From assembly GCA_946902875.1 (NCBI GenBank), contig OX336342.1, forward strand, positions 13,881,523-13,945,522: a DNA stretch of 64,000 bases. Direction: 5' to 3'. This DNA is from Nematopogon swammerdamellus (lineage: Eukaryota > Arthropoda > Insecta > Lepidoptera > Adelidae). The position numbers were made by a program, and so were the translations under genes. Positions 10,737 through 37,648 of this stretch are shown in pieces (positions within the stretch are counted from its first letter, which is position 1; every line of letters begins with the position of its first letter). The notes below the pieces were generated by a model. That model had not been told where the DNA came from, searched no databases, and saw nothing but the letters and a program-made list of their open reading frames with translations.

Positions 10737-13664
10737 AAACAAGAAACGTAGGCACACACACCGCACACGTAGGTATGTAGGTAGGTAGGTAGCTAGTTTT
10801 AGAGCGGCGGCGGCCTAGTGACCTTGTGACTTACTTACAACAATAGCTGTTCTGCGTTTGAACATAGTACGGTCATTGACCCCGTACAATGCAAGCTACC
10901 TACTGTTACACACAGGTCTAGTTACCTTGTGACTTACTTACAACAAACAGCTGTTCTGCATTTGGACATACAACGGTCATTGACCCCGTACAATGCAAGC
11001 TACCTACTGTTACACAGGTCTAGTGACCTTGTGACTTACTTACAATAAACAGCTGTTCTGCGTTTGAAAATTTCTCGAAAAGTTATGCTAAAAACATATA
11101 ATTTTTTTTTTGCGTAACTTGTTTACTTGAGATGAATAACGAAGCACCTTATATAATGTCTTTCAAAATTAGTTAATAGTACGCTAAGAGAGGGTTCTGT
11201 ATCGGAAATAGATCACTTTTGAAGAACAAATAATTTTTGTTCGCACAAAAACATTTTTTCTATGTAAAATGTAAAAAAAAAATTTCTTAATCATTTCAGT
11301 TTCATGCCAGGAACAAAAAAGTCTTCCAACACATAGATCCCTTTTGTTAGGGACGATGCTCAGATGTGGACTGTATTTACGCTGGCGTTTCTTGATGCCC
11401 GTCCCGCAGAGCAGAATATGGGCTCCGGCGAGTGAAGCGTGCGCGGCTGTCGCACGCGACAGAGATGGCCGATATCGCTGTCTCGTTCACTCCAACGGTT
11501 CGGTGCGCACACGGGCACTGTACCCGGCGGCCGGCTGTAGTCTCCTACCACGTACCCTCGCGTACCACGTACCCTCGTACCACAACCGACGTACCACGTA
11601 CCGATGTACCACGTGCCGACGTACCACGTGCCGACGTACCACCGTACCGTACTTGCTTGACCCGACGCTCGTACCACTGTACCGCAACTCGTACCGCGTA
11701 CCGCTGTACCATCGGACCGATCCGCACGACGGCAAGCGCGAACGTACGCACTACGCGACCGCGTCCTCAACCGACTGACGTGCCTCGGGGCACGGGGAGA
11801 GACCTCGACCGGCGTGCCGCGGGGCACCGGGAGTTCAGCCGCGTAGTGTAGGGCGTGGAGAGCGAAATGAAATGCACAGTGCTCGCTATAATGCAGCCGC
11901 ACACTGGCTTTCACTCGAGACGTGGAGTGAGCACTCGCCGAGAGAAGAACGTCCGATCGGCCGAGGCAGTCGTTCCGTAGTGAAGCTCGTTCCTCGGTCG
12001 ATCTTAGCGGAGAGCCGGTGCTCGGGACGTCTTCTCTTCTCGGTGGCTGGGCGAGTACTGACTGAACCGGCCGAAATGCGCTATATTTGTATACGCGCGG
12101 GCGCGCTGAGGCGCCGCGGACGCGGCCGTCCGGGTTTGCGGCCGCGCTCCGACGCCCCGCCCCCGCGTCGCGCCTCGGACCGGCTCAGTCTCCTAACGAT
12201 TTTGGCGAGTGCACACCTCCCGTTCGCCCCGAATGAAACCCAGTGAGCGACTATATTTTTATTCATATAACTTATAATCTAGACTATCTATCTTACAGCT
12301 ATGCCTATCTATCTTATATCTATGCCTACCTATCTTATTCTAGCCTATTTATCTTATAACTACGCCTATCTATCTTATATTAACTTATTTTCTATATATT
12401 TACATCTTAAAATTACCTAAACTAAACTACGCCGGCCGCTTCCTATCTCCCTACTCTACGGAGGCGACGATGCGCGCGTCGTGTCCCAGGCCGGGACCGT
12501 CGTCGCTGCTCCGGCTGGCCGTCGTCCTGAACACCTTTTTTTCAGAAATTGTGAAAAACCACAATTTTAGTTTTATTAGTATGGAATAGAAAGAATTTGA
12601 TTTTTTTTACCAACTTACACGTGTTATCTCATAATGATAATTAAGACTTTTTTGTTACTGTTATGAAACTGAATCGATTAGGCTATAAAAATCAACCACC
12701 TATTTTTTTATTTTATTAAATACTTAAAACAACAATATTTTACATTAAAAAAGAAGCCCAAAGTCCAAAAAAAATGTATATAGGTTTCCACCCCATTTCG
12801 TACCCTGCTGCGAACCGGTTAATATTAGAGGTCCAAACCGGTTCTGAACCGGTTTTTAGGCTTCAGGTTCGGGTTTTTTTGAACCGGTTCGCGACCAAAC
12901 TGGTTCGCTCGTTAAAAAGGTTCTTCGAACCGGTTCGGAGAACCCGAACCCCATTTCGAACCGGTTTTCAGTCCCTGGTTAGCACACACCGCACGCCAAC
13001 TTCAGCGGCGCGCCAGGGGCGGCGCGGCGCAGCATGGACGCAGAGGAGGGGAAAATGCCGCGTCTCTCGCCTCCCGCGGCCGGCCGCTCCTCTGCGCACC
13101 GCGCCCGTCTTGGCCCGCTTGTTTTTTAAACTTGCCGATGGATTTTTTGTTGGATTCTTTTGCAAATAATTTTCTTCAAAATTCTTAATCATAATTGTAC
13201 AATAAAAACGGACGGAGGAATTTTCCGGAACCGAGTTACGGTCGTCACCTTGAAAAAAAATGATGCATATAAAAAATTTGTTGGATTCTTATGCTTATTG
13301 ATGTACATAATAATACTAAGGTATATTCCGATTAAAGAACCGACTGAGCAATTTTGCCGAGAAAAATATAGTAAAAAAACACATTTTGTTTTTATTTCAC
13401 TATTTCCATATACAAAACATGTTGGATTTATTTACGTACTTATTCATATAAATAATACCTACCCTATGGCGAAGTAACTTTGGACGGAGCAATTTGTCTA
13501 TAGGAGTTATATTAAATTTTCACTTTTCTTTGAATATACCCAACTTCCCGTAAAAAAAAATGTTGGATTATTTGTCAGTAGTAATTCCGAACATTACTCC
13601 AAGATATTATCAAAGTTTCATTGACTGAGGAATTAATGTATGGGTCCAACTCCTCGTTGACTAC
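10737..13664 (-). repeat. Right inverted arm, interrupted by a solo LTR
   Basis: Reverse complement of 3783-5530 in the same order of blocks, starting inward with the (CAAGAAA) run and ending outward at GTTGACTA. Without the solo LTR and one target duplication it is about 1.73 kb, matching the other arm in length. Small differences (for example 5 of 105 codons in the shared open frame) show that the arms are old enough to have diverged slightly, or that gene conversion is incomplete. Confidence 0.82.
11345..12533. mobile_element. Solo LTR (1,189 bp) with 5-bp target duplication
   Basis: It starts TGTTAGGGACGATG and ends GTCCTGAACA, the TGTT/AACA termini expected of a retrotransposon LTR. The exact 5-bp repeat CCTTT flanks it (11340-11344 and 12534-12538). 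Removing the LTR and one CCTTT gives GATCCCTTTTTTTCAG. The other arm of the inverted repeat holds GATCCCTTTCTTTCAG at the same place, so the empty site is present in the same window. Inside are CG-rich sequence, a TACCACGTACC repeat tract (about 11560-11690) and a TATCTATCTTA tract (about 12270-12380). No internal retroviral genes remain. Strand is not determined. Confidence 0.9.
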
Positions 13665-13870
13665 ATTAAAATGTATGAATGAGAAAACGTTGTATGGAGA
13701 TAAGTAAAATATTGTAATTAAAATTAATATGAAAAAGAGTTTTGTTTCATTCATGTTTTTTCATGTTTATGAAGGTAGTTTTTGACAGTTTTCAAGAATA
13801 CACTGTGGTAGTTTTGGTAGTTTTTAGAAATCGCTAAAGTAGTTTTTCCATTTTGAACCTGGTCACACTG
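13665..13870 (+). mobile_element. Right part of the split hAT-like transposon
   Basis: Non-coding 3' end carrying GGTAGTTTTTGACAG-type subterminal repeats, which mirror the GGTAGTTTTTGG repeats at the left end. It ends with the TIR ACCTGGTCACACTG. CCGGTG follows directly, as it precedes the left end. Confidence 0.68.
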
Positions 13871-13886
13871 CCGGTGGTTGACGTTG

Positions 13887-14126
13887 GCCAGCGGCACATG
13901 AAAGAACAAAATTGACTCTTGCGCTATAATCAGCTGATTGTAAACGCGAAGTGGCAGAAACGAAACGTAACAAAAACGACATGCACCGCCTCAAAATTGG
14001 GTTAGGGTTAATATATAGAATACATCTTCTTTATATTATTTTCCCTGGTTATTTTTTTTAACCTCCAAAACATCACAGCTGATTATAGCGCCAAGAGTCA
14101 ATTTTGTTCGCTCATGTGCCAGACCC
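13887..14126. mobile_element. MITE with ~50-bp TIRs and 10-bp direct repeats
   Basis: The left arm contains GGCACATGAAAGAACAAAAT and the right arm contains its complement; the match runs to the CAGCTGAT block for about 50 bp. GTTGACGTTG is present directly before (13877-13886) and after (14127-14136). Long TIRs with 9-10 bp duplications suggest a Mutator-like origin. The centre contains the GACATGCACCGCCTCAAAAT/TTAGGGTTAA motif shared with the fold-back element at 1704-2715. Confidence 0.72.
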
Positions 14127-14357
14127 GTTGACGTTGACGCGGGCAACGAATGGAAGCGGGTGCGGGCGGGAGGAGTGGAGTGGACTGAGCGGGGAGCGGG
14201 GCGCGGACGGAGCACAAGACAGGCGCGTGCTGTGTTGCTACAAATAGATTGTACCTACTGATTATTTTTACGCGTCGACCGTTATCATACGAGACGTGTG
14301 AATCGCACGAAGACGTTACAGGGTTAAGCGTCACCGCCGGCCTACAACTACTCTGTA
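14127..14357 (+). promoter_or_regulatory. Probable Aralar promoter / 5' leader
   Basis: GC- and CpG-rich sequence (GCGGGTGCGGGCGGG-like) in an otherwise AT-rich region, directly before the Aralar start codon. No TATA box is evident at a fitting distance, as is usual for housekeeping genes. The upstream boundary is set by the MITE that ends at 14126. Confidence 0.45.
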
Positions 14358-31313
<16,956 letters not shown>

Positions 31314-32631
31314 CACCAACGGCCAAAAGCTACTTCCCTACACCGACACTACCGCAGTAGACAAGTAGAATTTCTTAACGATTTGTACGAGACGCTGGCC
31401 GTCACCGATGCACCGAGCTTAGGAGACATATTTTTACAGAGATTATAATGAAAATGCGGAAGTTACCTGATAGAGATATTTAACATATAAGGCACAAAGT
31501 TCGGTCGACCTCCTTGTCGTAGGTCGTCGAGGCAGATTACTTTCAGTATAATTTTGTTGTCATATAATAGATTGTCGCCGGTCGCTGTGAGTTGGCGGCA
31601 GAACGTTTCATACTGATATTTGAGTGAAACTCATATGGTGATCAATTTTATTTCCTAAGCATTTCGAATTTCTAGGTTATAATATATTTAATACTTCTTA
31701 TTGTTATTATATATAATGGTTCACTTTATAAATGGTTTGATAATTGGTAAATTATATTGAATATTTCAAATTGTACATTATATACACCGTGTTGCAACCC
31801 CAACCGTAAAACCCGAAAGGGGATGATTCTGTACGTGAAATAGAACAACTTTTGTCCTACGACTTTTAAATTTGAAGAAAAAAAAATTTTTTTCTCCATA
31901 CATTTTGAGATTAGGTATTTAAAATTTGTATGGAAAAAATTATTATTTTTTGTATAAAAAAATTTTTTTTCGCCACAGATGTGGTTTAGTTTCACATATA
32001 GAATAACCCCCTTATGTCAGTTAAAAATATTACGGGGGCAACTGCAACACCGTGTATAACATACCTATGCCACTTAAGGGGTTCGCCCATAGTATAGTTG
32101 CAATGTCGGTAATGCTTACAGTTTTTTATTGCTCAATATTCTTCCCTATAAATAAGCAATTTTGTAATTAATTAACAAGTTTACGTTGGAACCATCGCTT
32201 TCCTTGCCAATTAATCTGTTCCTAACTATAAGTAAATTAATATTACCTACTAACACCTTGTGTCTTCTGCGCGATGCATATAGCGATCAATATTGAATTC
32301 TTTTTTTTATTACAGTCGGCACAACTCGATTAGTATATTACTTTATTCAAAACCAATAAGCAATTGTAAGCAAGCATTTAGTATGTAATAACTTATAATA
32401 TTTATTTTAAGCAATATGAGATGTGTTAATTAATATGTAATTAATGAAATGAGTGATGATGGCATTTGTTGGTAACGGGGATAGCACTTCTTTATTTTTC
32501 TTTTTGCTAAAAATTCTAACACTAGATATTATTGCATGTAAATAATTTATATTTGTTTGTTATTTTCAATATTTATAAATGTTTATTGCATTTAATAACT
32601 GCCACCAGAGAATCAATGGTACATAAATAAA
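31314..32631 (+). other. Probable Aralar 3' UTR
   Basis: AT-rich sequence after the stop codon. The hexamer AATAAA at 32626-32631 is a candidate poly(A) signal; others occur near 33412 and 34026, so the end is uncertain. A MITE (31784-32055) lies inside. No open frame of interest. Confidence 0.45.
31784..32055. mobile_element. MITE with ACACCGTGTTGCA ends
   Basis: ACACCGTGTTGC at the left and GCAACACCGTGT at the right are inverted with one mismatch, flanked by TAT/ATA, so the duplication may be TA. The 272-bp interior is A/T-run rich and non-coding. Confidence 0.7.
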
Positions 32632-32880
32632 AAAAATGTTATACTGTATGTAAAATGGAACCATCTCCTGACCCTTCTAGCCATTAATGATTCCGACTAG
32701 TTCATTGAACAATGTGTCTAAGCCATAAAAGTAGTTGTCTGTTGTAGTGACATTTATTGCGGTAAGGTCCAGGAGGAAATAATTTTAGTATATTGAAATA
32801 ACCATAATGGTGCATTTCCTTTATGTATGACATTGCATAATATAAAATAGTCAAAATTAGCAATGCAATGTACACATTGT

Positions 32881-33267
32881 CAGCCTCGATAGCTCAGTGG
32901 TGCAGACAGTCAACTGTCGCTATTGAATGTTAAGCAACGCTGGGTGCGGTCAGTACTTGGATGGGTGACCGCTGACCGTTGGAGGCTGACCGAGGTTCGG
33001 ATTCCTCGTAAAACTGTAGGTCCCTTCCCTCCTAGTCTTACTTGGTGGTAGGGTTCAACCCGCCCGGGTTGGTACCACCGCACTGAATGAAACGTCGGTC
33101 AAAACGGCTATGTACATAGTTTGTGTTTTCCGACCAGTTCAGTGTAGCCGGCACAATCAAAAGGGGGAAGCACTGACATGGCACCTAGTTCACCCGGTGT
33201 TATGGGCTAACATCACGGACGTTGTAGGTGATGTAGCCAAACGTGTCAGTTTCCATAAAAAAAAAAA
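32881..33267 (+). mobile_element. Full-length SINE (tRNA/5S composite head)
   Basis: The head opens with a tRNA-like A box (TAGCTCAGTGG, 32890-32900). Then follows GTTAAGCAACGCTGGGTGCG and GTCAGTACTTGGATGGGTGA (32929-32971), which reads like the internal promoter region of 5S rRNA. A tRNA-like B box, GGTTCGGATTCC, lies at 32994-33005. The body has GGTGGTAGGGTTCAACCCG, the tail ends GTAGCCAAACGTGTCAGTTTCC, and poly(A) closes it. It is not a functional tRNA or 5S gene. Copies or fragments occur at 18930, 24230, 24574, 26741, 29470 (minus), 48172 (minus) and 62994. Confidence 0.88.
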
Positions 33268-34189
33268 CACCTATTTTACAAGCTTTTATTAATCATATAA
33301 TTGTTTTGCTTGAATTGAAATAACAATAGCAACTCTGCAATACAAATTTCTACTTATAATCTAATAATAATTTGTATTGAACATATAGTCGTAAAATATG
33401 ATAATCCTAACTAATAAAGTGCAAACATAACGACGGATGTGCTGCTGTCGATTCTATGTGTGCTTATAAATCGGAGCTACGAGTACACAATATGTACATA
33501 TTCACTTGGGGGTTTCACTGACACTTTCTGGCATATCTAAAAAGGTGGTTATGGTATATTTACCACAGCGAAGGGAAGCCACGAGAACATGTTTATTGAA
33601 TAAAACTGAACATATCAAGAAATAACATCAATGTGAAAACTATATTCTTTTGCTTGTAAACATTTCATTTGCTAAGAACCCTGAATGCTAAAATATGTCT
33701 AATTTAGGTACCTAAGTATATTTTTTTAAACTTAGATAGGATGTTAAAATTATATTATAAGTAATAAAAATATTATGCTCTTCTAAAATAATATGCTTGA
33801 CACAGTCCTATAGTAATATTTACATAATTTACACTATGGATGACCTACTCACTCTAAATGCACAATTTTCACAGATTTTAAAAACCAGTAGTTATTGTAA
33901 GGGAAATTGTTGTAAAACAACATCATGTAAAAATGTAACTCCAAACATATTAATATAAACGACACTATAGTGAAAGCTGATCTAGGTACTATATTTATTG
34001 ATATTGTATATTTTTGGTGTTAATTAATAAAGATGTAATAAGCCAACGTCAAATTTAGTTTTTTTTTTTAAATGGAGCCTCTTTATGTTATTATCAAAAT
34101 AGAAACTATTTATAGCACTTTTTATTTTTATTCATTTTCTATTAGATAATCACCGATAGACAAATTTGGCATATGAAATTTTTTTAGGC
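33268..34189. other. AT-rich intergenic sequence
   Basis: No gene, repeat or RNA recognised. Several AATAAA hexamers (for example near 33412 and 34026) could serve Aralar transcripts. Confidence 0.5.
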
Positions 34190-34450
34190 AACAAAGGTGG
34201 AATTGTTTGCAGTTGAAGCCGGGGCCAGGGGAAGAAACAGTTTACAGTGGACACAGAAACAGGTGATAGTGGACTCGTTTTCCGCGCCTAAGCCCGCTTC
34301 CATGCAGGCCTTTTGCGCGTTGATTTAGCAGGTAGTCAGTCTGTAACAGTCTATAAATTACTTCAAGAATCTAGGCTAGCCTTGATCGGCGATAAGCTAA
34401 GCAAGAAAGCACTTCCTGACGAACAGAATCGTAAACAGCTAGAATAAACT
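34190..34450 (+). pseudogene. Possible remnant of an RLE-type retrotransposon C-terminus
   Basis: The frame at 34190-34240 reads TKVELFAVEAGARGRN, close to KTDLFAVEVGARGLPA in the intact RLE element at 52738-55992. About 110 bp later a second frame reads VYKLLQESRLALIGDKL, which can be aligned loosely with the following SLYSLFKNLG segment. Stop codons and the gap make it non-functional. The similarity is short and could only be confirmed by alignment. Confidence 0.45.
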
Positions 34451-34528
34451 GCCCGAGAAAGTTATTCAAGCACCCACCAAAGATTTAAAAGGTTTAAGAT
34501 AAACTTCGCCCTAACCGGCAGCATATTT

Positions 34529-35025
34529 CCAAAGTCTAGTAGGCGAGTTGTTCTGATTGGTCGTTCTAAGTTTGGCGGGAAATTTAAATTTCGGAAGTAT
34601 CGAAAATAAAGTATTTTTAGGTGGTTATAAAAAAATAACCATAACGTAATATTAACAGCCTAACATTGCTTAACAAAAAAAAAAATACAAAATATAAATT
34701 TCGGAGGTATTTTCGAAAATAAAGCTTTTTTTAGGTGGTTATAAAAAAATAACCATAACCTAATTTTAACACATTGCTTAACAAAAAAAAGCAAAACAAA
34801 ACTAATTTTGGCAAAAGGGACACGAACCCATGGTCGAGATCTAAAAAATTAAAACTCTACACCCTACCACTGAGGCACAAATTACATAAACGACCAAACG
34901 AATATTGGATTCAGTAGGTTCGCTGGGAGTGCCGGAGGCCGAGCCCGGAGCCAGACGAAATTTAAATTTCCCGCCAAACTGGCATCGACGAATCAGATCA
35001 ACTCGCCTACTACACTCGACTTTGG
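34529..35025. mobile_element. TIR element with ~70-bp inverted ends
   Basis: CCAAAGTCTAGTAGGCGAGT at the left pairs with the complement ending CTCGACTTTGG at 35025; the match includes TTTGGCGGGAAATTTAAATT. ATTT occurs at both flanks and may be the target duplication. The interior holds two copies of an AGGTGGTTATAAAAAAATAA block and a minus-strand tRNA-like segment (CACGAACCCATGG ... CTACCACTGAGGCA). Confidence 0.7.
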
Positions 35026-35075
35026 ATTTATAGAGAGCGTTCCATTTAAATCTTCCCTTCGCCGTTATGTTGGCT

Positions 35076-35266
35076 CCACTGTCTATCTGTCAAAACAGCG
35101 TTGAGGGTTGCTATGTAGGTACGCGCACTTGTTTACCAAAAGTTGACTAAATAGTTGAGTGAGCGTCATAAACGTCTCCACTCCACTGTCTATCTGTCAA
35201 AACAGCGTTGAGGGTTGCTATGTAGGTACGCGCACTTGTTTACCAAAAGTTGACTAAATAGTTGAG
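35076..35266 (+). repeat. 107-bp tandem duplication
   Basis: CCACTGTCTATCTGTCAAAA starts at 35076 and again at 35183. The shared text includes GTTGAGGGTTGCTATGTAGG and ACCAAAAGTTGACTAAATAG. The second copy is about 84 bp. Just before it, 35033-35075 matches the left end of the MITE at 62697. Confidence 0.85.
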
Positions 35267-35439
35267 CGTCCTATACGGGATCTAAACCGTTTAAAGTTAT
35301 TATATTCTTTGGTTTAAATCTTTGGCACCCGCCACCCACCATAAACGGGTTTGACACCTGACAGCTCTGGCGGATCCTGCCTGCGCCACCTACGCTCCTT
35401 TCGGAAACACGGCTCGGGTTGACTCTGGGCCGAAAGCGA

Positions 35440-35660
35440 ACCAACTGAATTAATATTCGTTTGGTCGTTTATGTAATTTGGTGGTTCAGTGGTATAAGAG
35501 TGTAGGGTTTTTATTTTTTCGATCTCGACCATGGGGTCGTGTCTCTTTTGTCAAAATTTGTTGTTTTGTTTTTTTTTAAGCAATGTTAGGGTGTTAAAAT
35601 TAGGTTATGGTTTTTTTTATGTAACCACCTAAGAAAGCTTTATTTTCGGAAATAAAAATC
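35440..35660 (+). repeat. tRNA-related repeat, inverted relative to 34650-34925
   Basis: It carries TGGTTCAGTGGTATAAGAGT and CATGGGGTCGTGTC, A- and B-box-like, in the order of a tRNA-derived SINE. It is followed by a block that is the complement of the TAACCATAACCTAATTTTAA block inside the TIR element at 34529. It pairs with that element as an inverted repeat. Confidence 0.55.
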
Positions 35661-35912
35661 GTGATACAAACGTAACAGAAACGACATGCGCCGCCTCAAC
35701 ATTAGGTTAGGGTACGCTGAACTTCTGACCGAAATGCTGAACAAGAAGGCGCGTTATGGGGAGTCCTTAGAATTGTATATTACTCAAAAATAAATTTGCT
35801 AAATAGATGTGGTATCACTGGGCAAAAGGCGGTAGATTGCCTAGTTTACGGAATTGAAGACAGGAGCATAAAATTAGGAGCGCAGGCAGTAGAATTTTGG
35901 GAGCCAGAACAG

Positions 35913-36191
35913 GTGCTTAAATATTTGAATATAGAGAAGATGCGTCGCGTAGCATCTTCTCTATATTAACCCTGGTTATTTTTTTTTTAAACCACCAAAA
36001 CATTCGCGAATTCATTTTTTTTTAATTAATTATGGAATGCTTACATAATTTAGTGCTTAAATATTTGAATATAGAGAAGATGCGTCGCGTAGCATCTTCT
36101 CTATATTAACCCTGGTTATTTTTTTTTAAACCACCAAAACATTCGCGAATTCATTTTTTTTTAATTAATTATGGAATGCTTACATAATTTA
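35913..36191 (+). repeat. 140-bp tandem duplication containing a perfect hairpin motif
   Basis: Two nearly identical units start at GTGCTTAAATATTTGAATAT (35913 and 36053), differing by about one T in a T-run. Each contains ATAGAGAAGATGCG and its complement CATCTTCTCTAT, separated by TCGCGTAG. The unit also carries CCTGGTTATTTTTTT and CCACCAAAACATT, which recur near 2310 and 14045. Confidence 0.9.
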
Positions 36192-36236
36192 TGCAATGAA
36201 AATACATTCAAAATAAATTAGCTATGTCAGTGTAAA

Positions 36237-37489
36237 GCCTGACCAGGAATATAATGAGGGGCCGCCATATTGCGGAATTTCGTTGGAACTAATTTCTTAC
36301 ACTGGCCACAATGATGTTTGATGCTTGATAATCTGTTGTCGTCAATGTCAAAATTTCATAATCTCTTTCATAATCTCTTTCATTTCATTACATTGACTTA
36401 TATCTGTTTCATTAATAATAAAATTCAAAACCCACACAGACGCCCAGATATCGATTTTGAAAGCAATCGGTCCAGTAACTAAAAAGTTTAAAATGGCGGC
36501 CACTTGTTTTAAATGTTGACTACAGATTCGTATTCAGAGCCCACACAGACACCCAGATAGCGATTTTGAAAGCAATTGGTCCAGTAACTAAAAAGTTCAA
36601 AATGGCGGCCACTTTTTTTAAATGATTCTGAAAATAATTTAAATGATTGAAACTACAGATTCGCATTTCATCTAGAAATAAGATTCAGGAGAAAAAACAT
36701 CAACATTCGAGAAAATATGAAAAAATAGGTAGTTTTATTTTTCTCTCCGGAAATATCGACTTAAGGGGAAAACGTGTAAGAATAAAAGTGTCTTATATTT
36801 TCGTTTAGAAATAAGAATCCGCCAAAAAAAAATTAGCAATGGAGAACAGAACATTTTGAAAAAAAAAAATTTCATTTTTTTTTCTCCGTAAATATAGATT
36901 TTTTTCAAAAACGTGTAAGAATAAAAGTGTCTTGTATTTCGTCTAGAAATAAGATTCAGGCGAAAAAATATCAACATTCGAGAAATTAAATCAGAAAAGA
37001 GGGCGGAGCTTTCCATACAAATGCCGGGTCGATAATTCAGAATCGCGGCGAGCAATAAATCGAGAACCAATGATGGTACGACAACAAATTAGATCTTGTT
37101 TTGTAAGCCGTTCGGTACACTCTTAGATTATTTTATAACATCTTCCCCGGTTTTCCTGTAAATTGAGTAGAAATAAAAATTTATGAAAAAAATTATATCT
37201 CCATATTTGGCATCATTATGGCACCGGGCAGAATAGGATTCAGCGGGGCCTAATTAGTCTAAAAAAATACGGTGCAAAAAAGTTATACGAGATGCTGCTC
37301 TAGAAGGTGAAATCAGAACGAATTTTAGATTTTTCCGCCAGTCTATTTAATTCAAATACATTTTGTATATTTTATTGTGTATTTCAGTGCAAAAGTACCT
37401 TTTGAATAAAAACATCGGCCAATTCAATATGTGCGTACTATACTGAATGTTGCTCCATCTTGACAGCTCTCATATGTTCCTGGTCAGGC
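36237..37489. mobile_element. TIR element, ~1.25 kb, GCCTGACCAGGAA ends
   Basis: GCCTGACCAGGAAT at 36237 pairs with TTCCTGGTCAGGC ending at 37489. Internally, a CACACAGACGCCCAGATA ... AAAATGGCGGCCACTT unit appears twice (about 36430 and 36538), and an AAATAAGATTCAGG unit appears twice (about 36677 and 36950). No coding potential was recognised. No unambiguous target duplication. Confidence 0.72.
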
Positions 37490-37648
37490 TCAGGATATAT
37501 TTCAAAAATCGTGATCAAACAGGTTGAATATCAGGAGAATTTTTTGGAGGGTGAAAGTTTTTCTAGGGATTTTTAGGAGATTTTGGAAGTAAATCTAGAA
37601 TTTCAAAATTTGAGTTGGCAACACTGGGACCCTGTTTCTTTTCTTTAG

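Larger units (their letters stand above)
3783..13664. mobile_element. 9.9-kb element with ~1.74-kb inverted arms (fold-back type)
   Basis: The left arm (3783 to about 5530) and right arm (about 10737-13664) are reverse complements over their full length once a solo LTR in the right arm is removed. From a 105-codon stretch I compared, identity is around 98 percent. The outer ends read TAGTCAAC and GTTGACTA. The arms contain tandem subrepeats, and the ~5.2-kb interior is made of LINE fragments. No transposase of its own is visible. Long TIRs with internal tandem repeats recall Drosophila Foldback and Galileo elements, but kinship is not shown. I could not identify a clear target duplication. 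Confidence 0.8.

Noticed and set aside
11344..11914. Long frames on both strands within the solo LTR
   Set aside because: Produced by the CG-rich TACCACGTACC tract; no protein family recognised.
32881..33010. tRNA or 5S rRNA gene
   Set aside because: A and B boxes are too far apart for a tRNA, no cloverleaf can be drawn, and the segment continues into a dispersed SINE body with poly(A).
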